In this document: positions 22,897-35,231 of the stretch, piece by piece
Layout of the letters: the number at the start of each line of letters is the position of its first letter
Numbering within the stretch: the first letter of the stretch is position 1
Assembly (NCBI GenBank): GCA_902806595.1
Contig: CADCXC010000009.1
Coordinates: 1,488,001-1,552,000, forward strand
DNA from: Pyrenopolyporus hunteri
Taxonomy: Eukaryota; Ascomycota; Sordariomycetes; Xylariales; Hypoxylaceae
Length of the DNA: 64,000 nt
Direction: 5' to 3'
The notes under the pieces: generated by a model
What the model was told of the DNA's origin: nothing
What the model saw: only the letters and a program-made list of their open reading frames with translations
Databases searched by the model: none
Translations under genes and position numbers: made by a program

Positions 22897-25119
22897 CTAC
22901 TTCAGAGCCAAATCTTTCTCGAGCTGCCCCTTCGTAGTCGACGGGTAAAAGTCCTTGTTCTCCTTAAACGTCTTGACGGCCAACTCCCTATCCAGCTCGT
23001 TCAGCTTCCTGTACAACGGTCTCACGAACTTCATGCGACCAACCGAACTGAGAAGGTCGACTATGCCGGGTAACTCCTGTCTGTCCCCGGCCTGGAGAGC
23101 GATGACGTAGTACGCTGATTTCAACTCGACGTTCTTCGAAGAACTGATGTTGTAGGTGGTCCCCAGGAGATGAGATCTCTCGACGCTCAAAGGCTTGGGG
23201 AACTTCTGTACTGCTTGCAGGAAGACGAGAGTCTGGTTGGCTGTAAAAGACTCAATGTCCTTGCTGCTTGGTTGGTAGTCCTATAGAGTGTAAGCTATGC
23301 CATAATAGTAGATATCTAGACCAGGTAAAACTACACACCTCATTCTTCCACTTTTCAGCAAGCTCGAGGCAGCTGTCAACATAAGCCGTGTTAAATTCAG
23401 GCTTCGGTGGCAGGCCCGGCTTATAGAACCTCTCATCCCAGGGGATTTGGGCAATCTTCTCCTTGATCTCCGCGTTACCGTAGTTTTCAAAGAAGTCCAA
23501 AAATGTCTTTTTGAATTCGAAAGAGTCCAGGGACTTGTTAGCCCATGTCTTGAAGTAATGCGGGATGAACTTGTCGAAATGTTCCCGCCCAACTAGTCGG
23601 TCGAGGTAGTAGAGGAAGTGAAACCCCTTTTCGTACGGAATTGAGCTGAAGGCATCCTCAGGGTCGACCCCTTTATGGTTGATGATGAGTTTGGTAAACT
23701 CGTGGTCAGCCCCGAACAGCGAGACCGAATCCTCTAGAAGCCCGTTAGTACTGAGGTAAATGCGTATAGCGATTCACGTACCCAGGGCCTTCCAGCCAAT
23801 AATGGCCGAGAAGTCGAATTGTGGTCCGCCGTGAATGGCGGCACCGATGCGACGTTCAAGATAGGTGGTCCATCCTTCATTCAACCAGCTACAACAGCCG
23901 TTAGCTCTGTCTAACGGAACAGTCATCGACGAGCACCCTTACAAATGTTCCCAAGATGCGCAGCCTACGAGATTACCACTCCAGCTATGACTTAGCTCGT
24001 GAGCTATCACATCGACGTTCTGTCGATCCCCACTGATGATAGTAGGCGTGGCAAAAGTGAAGATGGGGTTTTCCATTCCTAAGACCGTAAGTTGGTGTGA
24101 TCCCACAACCATGTCGGGGAGTCACTTGGAACCTTACCTCCATAAGCGAAACTTGGGGGTAGCACTAATACGTTGTACTCTCCCCACTGGTAGTCGAAGA
24201 CCAGCTTCTCCGCCACCTCGAGGAACTTATCCATGTCGGCCTCGAGTTCCCATTTCGCGTCCTCGAGGGCTTCGGGTCCCGTTACGACCACGGATCGCTT
24301 TCCAATGCGCGCGGTGGCGAGGTCTCCTGACGCTAGCGCGAACAGGTACGAGGGGATCGGCACCTTCTGCTCGAAGCGGAACAGCTTGTCGCCGGCTGCC
24401 TTGCTATCCGAAGGCACGGGGACGCCGCTCGCAACTACCGGCAGCGGCGAGGTGATATTGAAGGTGAACGTTGACTTGACGTCCGGAGTATCTTGACACG
24501 GGAAGATGGAACGGGCCAGAATAGCTTGGCATTGTGAGTACACATATGGATGCTTCTTGTTACCAGTCTGAGCTGGGGTCATCCATTGCAAGCCAACGCA
24601 ACGGTCGGTAGTCTCTAGAGCGATATCCAGCTTCACCAAATCACCTTGAGATACCCCATTGGGCACTGAGACGTGAAGCGGTGCGCCATAGGGCTCGACT
24701 CGATCCTTGACGGCCCATTGCGAGTCGGCTGAGTCGAGTTTGACTGAGGAAATGGAGAGATGGTTCGTGTCGAGGATGATCTCCCGGCTCTCCTTATTCG
24801 TCAGGGACTCGAGCTCTAGGAGCACAGAGCCTTCGAGGCGTTGCTTCTCAAAGTTGACCTTGAAGTTCACGGTCGTATGCTTCATGCCCCATTCGCCGTA
24901 ATTGGCCAGGGTGTTAGGGTCGCGCGGAGCCATGGTTCTCTTCGGAATGAAACTGAAGTGTCGTAGATGAACGTGGACTGGAAGCCTGCTTACAGTAAGC
25001 CGAATGCTCCTAAACAGAAGACTGCCCCTCATGAAGCTATTTCGTCCCGTTTCCGCATCGAACTTGAATCTTAGCCGCCTGCCGGATTGAGCCAAGCACC
25101 TACGAGTTGTAGGGTACAT
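22897..25119 (-). CDS. Leukotriene A4 hydrolase homologue / zinc aminopeptidase (M1 family)
   Basis: A bifunctional M1 metallopeptidase: aminopeptidase plus epoxide hydrolase fold. Five exons on the minus strand: 24138-25119, 23943-24078, 23782-23888, 23339-23733 and 22897-23280. Introns are 48-59 nt and all junctions are in frame, giving 667 residues. Visible motifs: YSQCQAILARSIFPCQDTP (M1 N-terminal block), the exopeptidase motif GGMENP formed exactly across intron 1, the zinc site HELSH and, across intron 2, FWLNEGWTTYLERR with the third zinc ligand Glu. The catalytic tyrosine region is PYEKGFHFLYYLD, and the C-terminal helical LTA4H domain ends in DLALK. The first ~60 residues are basic and hydroxylated with a second Met (MAPRDPNTL) at about position 63. 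A mitochondrial form from the first ATG and a cytosolic form from the second are therefore possible. The physiological substrate in fungi is not known. Confidence 0.95.
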
Positions 25120-28100
25120 TTAATTTAGTCTTAAATAATCAGTTGGCTCGTTCGGGTCGGATTGTCTTAGAGGACCAGCAAACGACATAAGCGGGGCGTA
25201 CCGCCTTCGCCCACGCCCGCTTAAAGCCTAAAAACATTTCCATCGAGTCCTACTCGTCCAAACGGCCTAGGTTAGGTAAGTAGTCGATCAAGAAATAGGG
25301 CGAGATCGATGATTTAGATCCAAGGTACCTCCGACAATAAGCGTTGATGGTATTAAGCTTAGTATCATCTAACGTCTCCAAAGGGTTCTACAAATGGTTA
25401 CCCCAGGTTTTCGAGAATATTAACCGTATTTTGTAACCTTCATTGGTTCATTAAATAGTCCTGAAGGCTGCCCTATGTTTTAAGCACCTACGTAACGCGC
25501 AGCGCCCAAAGAGCGTGTGGCGGTTTATTCTTAAAAGAGGAGAGGCCGAACTTCTCATATTCATATCCCCCATTACTCGAATACTTAATACTTTAAATGT
25601 AAATATAGGGTATAATTCCATCTGATGCCATATCCGCGATATCTTGTACATACCTATGTAGGTAGATTAGATACCTAGGTAATTACCTGGATATGAGGTA
25701 ACAAAAGTTAGGAGTAACGAGTAACCGCTGCAGGTTAAAATTTGGACGTCACGATAACCAACGTTTCGCGCCAACTGAAGTTAGCAGCTAAGATGAAACG
25801 GAGTTCTCTCGTGTCTCGTATACCCAGATAGCAAGTCGTGACTAACCTGTTACGACCTGCATCACATCCTTCAAACCCTGAAACAATCTGTTAGATAACA
25901 AGCTTTTTTTTCCTCCTCTTCTTGTCCATCCCCTATCTAGTTCCGGAAGTTGATTGAATGATACCCGTTTTCTGGGCTAGGCGTCTAGGGTAACTTGGCA
26001 GAGATAGGACGAAAATGTTCCTGGAGATCTGGGGCGTTTGCTCTAACGTCGCCCCCCTAGAGGTGAATCGTCTACCGCCGAAGGCTACGTCCACGATGCA
26101 AACCTGCACGGGCAGAACCAAACCCGAGGGGCAAAGATGCCAATGAGATGATATCGTTGGATGGCGTCAAAGGAAGTGCATATTCCGAGAGAGCTCTAAG
26201 AAGCCCGATATGCATACTTACCTACTTATCGGGTGAAGCAGGCATGTAGGTAGGTAAGCACATCTACATATTCTGACGACGTTCTGGTAATGATACATTC
26301 GTCTATTATGGCGGTGTGCCGTAAAGGATCACTTACCACGTCCTAGGTAGCATTCGAGAACTTCTCACCACGTGCATCTACCCCTTCTTTGGAGGATGAC
26401 GGTACGGTTTGTGACAACGACTACGGCGCTGCCTCGGTGATTGTAGCTGCCCATCGCTCGCTGACTGCCACCGTGATATGCGTGCTCTCACCTCCTTAGG
26501 TAAAGTTTACACAGGCTTGACCGTTTCCTTGTGAGGGGGGCCGTGCTCCAGATCTTGGCTGCCACCGTTCTTTGCGATCGCTTCTTGGCGGGGGGACGCT
26601 GTGTAGCACTGGCCACCGGAGAATCGAATGCAGCTCCAACTTGGAAGGGAACAAATACTCTCAGACCTCGATATATTATACTGCATTCACATGTGGATGG
26701 AATCTACGGAATACTCCTCTTATATTCTCCGTATGCAGTTGTCTGTTTTCTGAACTGAAAACCTTTGCCGTGGTGTGAAGCGGGAAGTCACTCGACGACC
26801 ATCGCAAGCCGTCCTCTTAGGTTTGGTTCGTGCTTGATGTCACATCAAGATTATCCTCTCGAATCAACTTCCTCCGCGTCGATGGACTAGTAACGCTCGT
26901 TCCTCGCGCACGACTATACAGACACCAAAGTGGAGTGCCAGTCAATACGAAATAGGTAGTCGCCTCCATAAAAATGGGCAATATCCAGAGGACGCTTCAT
27001 GCATTATGCATCATGCATAAGCGTAGGTATGTATGTCCTGCGCGCAGAGCATGCCGCTTCTCCCAATCCAGCATTTACATATTACATATTACGCAGAATG
27101 GCGGGTATTCAGTCGGTCATGTGAGGTAAGAGACATCCTAATCAAGATTATCGCTGGTAACAGAAGGGGTTAGGGCTACCCAAAACTTCAACTCCTACCT
27201 TAGGTATATTAATTTGCAGGTTCGCGGGGAAGCCCAGGGGGATCTACCCGGCCGAAGGTGTGCGCCAACAACGGCGAACAGGTGTTGGGGTAAGTGTGTA
27301 GATTCGACCACCAACTACCTAACCTAGCATGAACTGTTGCGTTTAGGATTACAGCGTAAGCGGCAGAGCTCCGTAAAGCCGAGGCGTTGCCGTCAAAAAC
27401 TTTTCTCTTCCCTTTATCGATTACATACCCGAGTACGTTTTAGCGTTTGCTCATGGTAGCCCCGTCTGGCGTTGATTTTCTAGCCGTAGAACCTCTAAGC
27501 GACGTGTTCTAGTCTGCTCTCTGGATTATCTAGAAGCTTGAGCGGGAAGGCAAAGCGCCGGCGAGGCTGGTACTGAAGCCGGAAATGAGGTCTGACTAGT
27601 ATAGCCTTGCTCAAATTGCCATGTGGTGGGCTAGTCTATGCGGTGGATCTTGATGGCTTCGGACGTGGGGAATGAGGCCACCCGAGACTCGCCCCTAAGC
27701 CGAATTCATGATGATCTTGTTACCATAGCACTCGAAGAGGCGCGGACTTAGTCCTCGATACGGCAAAGCGTCTTGTCAAAAAGAAGCCGGCAGGACTGGA
27801 ATACTTACGCGAGTGTCAGTTGTGGAGATACGCACCTGGCGTACGTATTTTTGGCGACAAGCTCGTGGATGACGCTAGAACTAAGCTTAAGATTCAATGC
27901 TAGAGCGGGTGATACATACCTACGTCCTCGATGTGCTCGCTTCTTTATCGTTTGCTGCTTGGAATCATCGGGTCAACCCCTGAAGATATGTTGGTCCTAG
28001 AGCAGAGAGTTGGCCGTCCATACGAATCCTAACGTCGAGGCTAACATCCTTCATTAATGCCTGGGCCACTTCTGTATATACGTATATCTTTGCTCAGGGA

Positions 28101-31100
28101 CAATTGTCAGCGTTTTGACACCCTGCATATTGTCTGAAATGATCGCCATTTCAATTCCTTAAGAATAATTGGTATCCTCACGTGTGGGTGCCTCGCTCTC
28201 GTAATAACTTCATGCCCTTCAGCCGTAAATGTAGACCCGCCGTTGTGTAAAATATCCAATGTCCCAGCATACAAATTTAGATGAACCAAGATCACTTTTA
28301 ATGCTACTTGATATATCACTACTTGCTTTACCCTAACCCTGCTATCGTGTATGAAAAGGAGGCTAGAAATAGGATCCATCCACTCAGGGATCGAGTTTCG
28401 GAAACATCCTTTATCGCTATCGGGCTAAAAAGCCAAACTATTGCTATATCGCTGGTTACTATGTAGTACAACGTCATGGTGAAATAAACATATGCAATGA
28501 TCGCATTTCCGAAGGAAAACAAATTCTATACGTGTATCCCTAAAATCAAGCTAATCTTACTTCTACGACTCCGCCACCGCCGTTGCTGAAATATTCACGA
28601 GAGCTGACACGCTTGTATTTACACTGGGCAAAGCTTAGACACCTTCGCGTTCCACTGGCAGAGGACGGTTTCACGCCGATAGGTTCTGTACCTGAAAATC
28701 CCGACTGGTTGCTAGGAACGGGAACATGCTACCTCGAGAATCCCTGTCGATATCGCCAAATGTTAACGGCTAGATCCCTTGGGGAAGCTGATCGTTCAGA
28801 TCCCGGCCAACACCCAGTTCCATGCAGGCGGGAAAGGTGATCATAAATTATGGGTTAAGCCACAGAAACTTCTTCGCTGGTTCGGACTTAAGCTTCGTTA
28901 GATTAATCTTTTAAAGGCTAATGCTGCCTGTGCAAGAATCCTGTTGTGCTCTTCTCGCCATTAGCTATATTAACTCACAACTTGTAAAGAATACCCTATT
29001 ATCTTTTATCGGTCTAGCGGGTAGCTGTCTGACTGTCTCATTGGCCACATTCGGTGTCTGCGGAATGCGTGCGAGATCCCTGGCAAGCTGTACACTGGAA
29101 GACTTGGCGCAGCTTTATGGGTACTACTCGGGGAATACAATGCTTGCACATGCTTTAGAGCCATTTTACGTATTGATCCCGAGATATGTCTTTGCTATGT
29201 AGGAACTCTTGCGAAAGGCCTCTTGGTCGAGTTATTTCGTTGTTTATATCTACCTATAGTATGTTTTATCGTCCGGCAGTTCATGGTTTCGGGTTTGCCC
29301 ACGACCAGGGATTTGTGAGTTGAAACGTCGGCGATAACTGATCACCCCGATCTTTGAAGCCGGATCGAATCCGGAAGATTCTGCGAACTGATTTAGGTTG
29401 GTGCAGAAAATGTCTCGACCTTGCTATTCATTTCTCATGGGCGCTGGCCGTCTAGTGGAATTTCACAACTCCGGTTGCGCAGAACAAGAACGCAGACGCT
29501 GTTTGTTTCTGAGCCGTTTAAACAGCTGGGGTTTCGAGGTTACCTTTCAGATTTCTTCATCTACACCGATCGGAGAACAGAGGCGATCGCGTAACAACAA
29601 ACATTATGCGTTTTGCACGTTTCTTCTGCGAGTCACATACATCTGTGTGCACTCACACACCAAGTATCAAGCCAATTACTTCAGGCGATGGTTACATGTA
29701 GGGAACGGTAAGCTCCGGGTACGCCCCATGTCGCTTGGCGGCAGCGGTATCTCGTCTAAAAAGGGGGCGAAACGTGAAATACCCACGACAATGCGAAATA
29801 AGATGCCTAATCCATGCTGTGAAAGTTGCAGACCCTGACTCGTGTCAAGAGGAACGCCTTGTCCCTATGATTAAATACAAATTCCTTATACGCGGATAGA
29901 GAAACAAATGCTAGAAGACCAACGAAAGGGGTTTATCCGTCAGGTGTCTGCCCTAGGTAGGTACTTTCGGCTTGGAGCTCATGTTCCCTCTACTATGCAT
30001 AAATAAGATCAACGCAGCGAGCTTATAACCTTCAGAAATGTCGAAGCTCCCCAATAGCCAAGCACTTGGTGGTTTTTAAGCGAGGTGTACGTATACCAGA
30101 GATGCTAAAGAGTCGTCTAGAAGAATCAGAGAAACATGACGGTCACAGAAACAAGCTTAGGCCGAGTCTGATAAAGCAGCCGTCACTGGGTTTATCCCCT
30201 TTTGAGCTTCGGTTACAGGATATGCGCCGTGGGTCACAACTAATGTGTATAAGGGTACCCGGCCTTCCTGGCTACGCCGTGCCGCTGTGCACCAACGCCT
30301 TTAGCGTCGATTACATCGGCAGTAGAACATTTACGGATAATTCAGTAGCTGAGCTATATTCGATATTCGAGAATTTTGTTGTCCGGCAGGCAAAGCTGCC
30401 CAGCTCAGTAACCTCACCCCAATATATCAATAAATATATTACCGACACGGGACCTGCGTCCAAATCAGGTTTATTTCTATGCATCTCCAATTCAACATCT
30501 AGAAATAAACTAGAATTCTCCGGGAATATACACGATGAAGGGTGCCCCTCGATCAGATGTAGAACTGGACCAGACCGTCTGGCATTTATGCTGTAATGGT
30601 TGATATCTATCCTTGTTTCTTGCGACCACACGTTGACACTCGAGTCTTCATGTATGTCTTGAGTTGTACACACCTTGATCTGAAACTACTTCTTGGCTCT
30701 ACACCTGTATTCACACCGAGTATATTCATCCTCGTCGGCGTGTGTGGGAGAACATGAAATATCGAACATAATCGTTACCCCATACTTGGCTTCTGAAGAT
30801 TTTCCGAGCCTCATTGGTTGACCGTTCCGCGATGTTACATATCTTGATCACACCTCCACATGATTGTTGAGCTTCTTGCGACGACGACGGAATTAGCATG
30901 CATGCAGAACTCTATAATCGTTATATCTGCCGGCAAAAGAGCTGCAAAAAGGGTAGTGGGACGGGAGCCGTTGCTACCCCTCGATATGGGGTATATTATT
31001 CTGATCCCACCATATCTATCATGTGTCTTGCAAGCTAACCACCGCACATAGTCTATCTATGTTCATCTAGATGAGGTCGATTGGGCCTCACTATGATACT

Positions 31101-32930
31101 CATGATGAGTCTCGAGCGGTTCGTCCCGTAGCGTCATACATATTGGGCTTTGATATGCGCGAGCCCTCGTTGGCGCCGGGCTCCGGCTTCGCATCCGACT
31201 GATGCTATGAGAGCCCAACATACCTACCCGTCAGATATTGTCATAGCGAACAATAAAAGCTGCATACATGTATGCGCCCACATAGATATCCCGTGATAGC
31301 AGAACCAGCCAGAACCAGTCAGAACACATCAGACTATTCTTCCCCGACGTCCGTGTTGCGATGCTACCGTCTTCGTGGATCAACGTTCTATGTATGTATG
31401 TATGTATGTATATGTGTGTGTGCATGCAACCCCTCCGTTCGGAAATGCGATGGGAATCACATACCACACACGCACACGCAGCAGCCCTGGGGATCTACCG
31501 TACATAGAAACACTAAACATCTGATATATGCATTAGTAGCCACGCCCTTAGACTAACTCATGCGATTAACCATGTCTTCCCCACGTTTCTCTCGCTATTC
31601 CCTGTTGCTCGGCCTCATTTCAGACGCCTTTCAAAACTTCGAAAACCTGGAATTACATAGTTCACAGTAACATCTTTCTATTCCTACGTAAATCCTTATT
31701 CGATCACTAAACACTACAATCACGACTACAACTATCAACTGCGACTCTTACCTCTACGCTAGTATATCCGTAGATAGGATCTAAGAGGAGGTTCACACAT
31801 GATTTAGGGTTTTCCGGATCCGAATGTCCTGGCTGGGTGGCGCGAATTCTCTTCAGCAAAACTTCCCAGGCCCGGCTAGTCGGACTTTCTACGCAATTAC
31901 ATCGTTGTCAGCTTACAGCTTACAGCTCCCTGCCCCCGAGATGTATGTCGCTAGATGCATAACTACGCAGCGAAACAACAGTTTATGTACAGTATCCCCG
32001 CCCCTTTACGGCAAACAGGGCGAAGGTTGAGAACTGCTCGGTACCTTCTGCAGCGTGCGTCACAGAAGAGTTCCCCCCCGTTTCAATTAAGCAATGACTG
32101 AGAAGCTTCGGCTAGTTATGAACAAGCATATCTATAATAGACATTTAGCACCCTTGTCCTCTTGTCCTCGTCGGCCATGGGGCCACCCCTGAGCGGCCAG
32201 GGTCAAAGCTCTGCCCGCCTAGCTAAATCCAGCGTCCCTGTCCAGGGCTTAAGCGGTTTCAAGACCCTGTCAGCGCAGCGTTTCTGGACCTCGACCAAGC
32301 TAATTCTCGATGTGCCTAAACCCTTTCTCGTACCTTGCCCCGATCCCGAGTCTCTCCCAGCGTTGAAACAAAGCCTGGCTATCTTGGTCGAGAGGTAGCT
32401 TGCAAGCTGCGAGTACCGTTTCGTCGACCTCAGTCTTACCCTATTGTCTACTGTCCAACATCGTAGTGCATGCGGTACGGGTATCACGTCTTGCTCCTAA
32501 GTGGAGGTTGCATCCCAACTCCCCCCCTGGAAGTATTTGGCCTTACCAGTCCCCTTATTCGCTTCGCCTATAGGATACAGAGTCAGACAGCATGGTACCG
32601 ACTATACTTTTCCGTATTAAGGACAGGCATATCCTCTATTTCCTTGTCTCCCCGTTTTCCTCCATATATGACTGTTACATATGTCTATCACCATGAAAGC
32701 CACGGAGTAGACCCGTTGTCTTGAGTTGTGTGCATTATTTTTTTTGGTAATTTTATATCACCCCCAGCGCAACCGATTTTCCTTCTTCACAGTACGCATT
32801 TATGACTTTTGCTCGTCGCCTTCGCCCTGCCTGTCTTTCGCATTAGAGAACCTTATTTCCCTTCCTTGCTCATAATAATTTACTAGCGTGCTTCTGTGAA
32901 TCTTCTGGGGACCCTAGTTCACAGGTCCTG
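25120..32930. other. Gene-poor tract of almost 8 kb
   Basis: I find no gene I can support. The longest open frames (29398-29838 +, 30066-30596 +, 28921-29202 +) lack recognisable motifs, clear start context or splice structure. The frame at 28583-28840 (+) has protein-like composition (segment WLLGTGTCYLENPCRYRQML) and might be an exon of a decayed or unrecognised gene. Repeats include a (TATG)n/TGTGTG microsatellite near 31388-31426 and TAGGTA motifs near 25650-25690, 26230-26260 and 29955. A GC-rich patch at about 32150-32400 stands out from its surroundings. Confidence 0.45.
31388..31426. repeat. (TATG)n / (TG)n microsatellite
   Basis: A run of TATG units followed by TATATGTGTGTGTGCATG. 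Simple sequence repeat with no gene context. Confidence 0.8.
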
Positions 32931-35231
32931 ATGGCCCATATAGCTGCCTGTATGGTGGGTAATGAAGGAGAGTTCAGCAGCCTCAAAAGTTATATAGCAA
33001 ACGCCCTTTCCGCTCAAGCTTCCACCGACTCGGTACGTTTTCAGCCGTTCTGATCCCAGATGACGCCCGCCCCACTAACTGCCATCAACCTACAGTTGTC
33101 ATCAGCAAGCTCATCTGAGGAGAGGAAGCCGTTCGCCTGGAGGATGCAGAACCCGGAGAGTAGGAAGTACCAGCTTTTCCCTAAGGAAAAGCATCTTCCG
33201 CCTATCACTGGCGGCAAGCAACTGGACCCGGAGCAGGCCTTCGCGATGGCTATGGGGCAGACGGACAGGAATTCCGGCTCCAACGGCCTCCGGATGCGAA
33301 TCAAGGAGCATAACCTCACCAGGAGGAGGAAAGTCAGCGTCCCCGAGTTAGGTCCTATGACGACGGTACAGGAGGTAGCGATGGATTCACGTAAGTATAT
33401 TATCTTAACGAGGTGTATGTCTGGCACTAATTCGTCGTAGCAACGATCCCAGGCCGGCCTGCGTTGCATGAACGATCCATCAGCTCTCCCGTCAATTCCT
33501 GGCGTCAACGTCATATGCCGGAGGTTACGACGATTTCGGTGTTGGAGAGCCCGGACGAAAACTCGGAGGAGTCCTGTTCTCCTAAGACTGTGCAGAGGCC
33601 GACTTGTTCAGGACCGAAGCAGCCGCTTTCTCCAAAGGACCTAGCGCCCTTAACGATACCCACGCAGAGCGGTACACTTCCGCGACTGGCTCGGCAGCTG
33701 TCGCTAAATCGACTCAGATCTAAGGATACGCCAATGGAGCCGCCGGTTAGACCGGCCAGGATCGACGAGTCGCCAAAACTACGCGCTCCATTCACACCCG
33801 CCCCGAGCTCGGCCTCGATTACGACCCCTATGTCTGCTATGTCTTCGATAACCATGATGACCAACTCAACTCTCCCAACACCGGTATCTGCACCTGCGGA
33901 AGGCCGGAGTTCTCCGAAACCGTGGGATAAATTCGGTTTAACCACACCTATCACCACTTTACCGCAAAATACCGATCCCATGGGTACCCCTAAAGACTCC
34001 GAGACCCAACCACGAGCCGGCCCAGCATTTTCGCATAGACGTGGCAACTCCGAGTCTGGAAGTATTATGGATCGCGGGCGCCCACGAAAGCGAAGCGATG
34101 GAACACCAATTGGCGGTCATAAGAGAAGCACTTCTAAGAGGAGCATCAGTGCCGAACGCCGAGCCTTCGAATACTTGCCCCAGGGATGGAAGTCTAGTGA
34201 TGCTATGAAGAATTTGGATTCGGCCGAGATTACTTATTTACAAAAACAAGCCTTAGGGCAGGCCCTGAGATTCGAGGTGCTCAGAAAGGACGACGTAGAA
34301 AGCCTTTCGAAGGTAAGTCGTAATTCACCCGCATTTCTAACCCACCATCTAATCATTTATATAGGAACTACGCAATCTTGATGAGCGAACCGAGTATCTT
34401 CGTCGCACTTATACTTCTCTCCGTGCCGGACGCCGGAACCTTCACAGTCGTATCTGCCAATATTTACGGTCGCCCCGCGTCGCCAAATTTAGCTACGAGT
34501 CGATGTTAAAGCAGGAGGAGACTTTAGCCGAGCTCGACGCTTCGATCGACGATTGGGTCACTAAACTTGAACAAGCTGAAAATCGACGCACACGCGTTAG
34601 ACAAAAGCTGCTTGAGCACGTCGCCGCTGCAGCCACACTTTCTCTAGTTAATGATTCTGCTGGCGCAGGCGATATCCTTAAATCTTTCGGAGTTCAACTT
34701 CCTAATGGAACCTCTGATATCTCAACGCCACCTCGGAGCCCGACCAAAACCGGCCCTCCCACCCAATCTCAATCGCCGTCGCCGTCGCCCCAGCGAGTCG
34801 TCGCCAGAGTGCCTTCAATGATACCCGAGGCCCCAATGGAAGAATTAGAAGATGCCCCGACCGACAACAACAATAACCGAAAGAGTTCGTCAGCTGAGTC
34901 CGCATTCCGGCGCATGGAGAGCATTCGTATCTACGCCGATAGCGACGTCTACGCCCTCCTCGCGGATGTTGAGAGCGAATTCACTAAATTAAACGGCGCT
35001 ATCACCAATAACGAAGTCACGGCCCCCGAACAATCAGAAGAGCAATTGAGGGTTTTACATCGCACCCGCAGCCACGACATATTAAATAATAACTATTCGA
35101 AATGTCTTAATAAAACGCCACCTCTCTCGCCCCCCGCCCCATCGCCACCGAGAAAGAATTCTATCGGAGAAAGTGGTGATATTCTCTTAACCAACGCCGT
35201 TTTCCACCCACATCAATTCTCTTCTCGTTAA
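32931..35231 (+). CDS. Uds1-domain protein (up-regulated during septation protein 1)
   Basis: A likely cytokinesis/septation-associated protein. Four exons: 32931-33032, 33096-33390, 33441-34312 and 34365-35231. The introns are 63, 50 and 52 nt, with branch sites CACTAACTG, GCACTAATT and TTCTAACC, and all junctions keep frame (711 residues). A second in-frame ATG at 32952 is an alternative start. The first intron replaces the apparent start MTPAPLT at 33060. The N-terminal half is low-complexity and Ser/Pro-rich with many SP/TP sites, suggesting phosphoregulation. The Uds1 coiled-coil domain lies around residues 360-500: it begins near RRAFEYLPQGWKSSDAMKNLD and contains LRNLDERTEYLRRTYTSLR, LHSRICQYLRSPR and LAELDASIDDWVTKLEQAE. 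The C-terminus is again disordered. Family call rests on that domain; exact role is inferred from the family name in fission yeast. Confidence 0.88.

Noticed and set aside
33060..33095. ATG giving MTPAPLTAINLQ as start of the Uds1 gene
   Set aside because: This stretch has donor, CTAAC branch and CTACAG acceptor of a 63-nt intron, and an upstream exon with ATG joins in frame.
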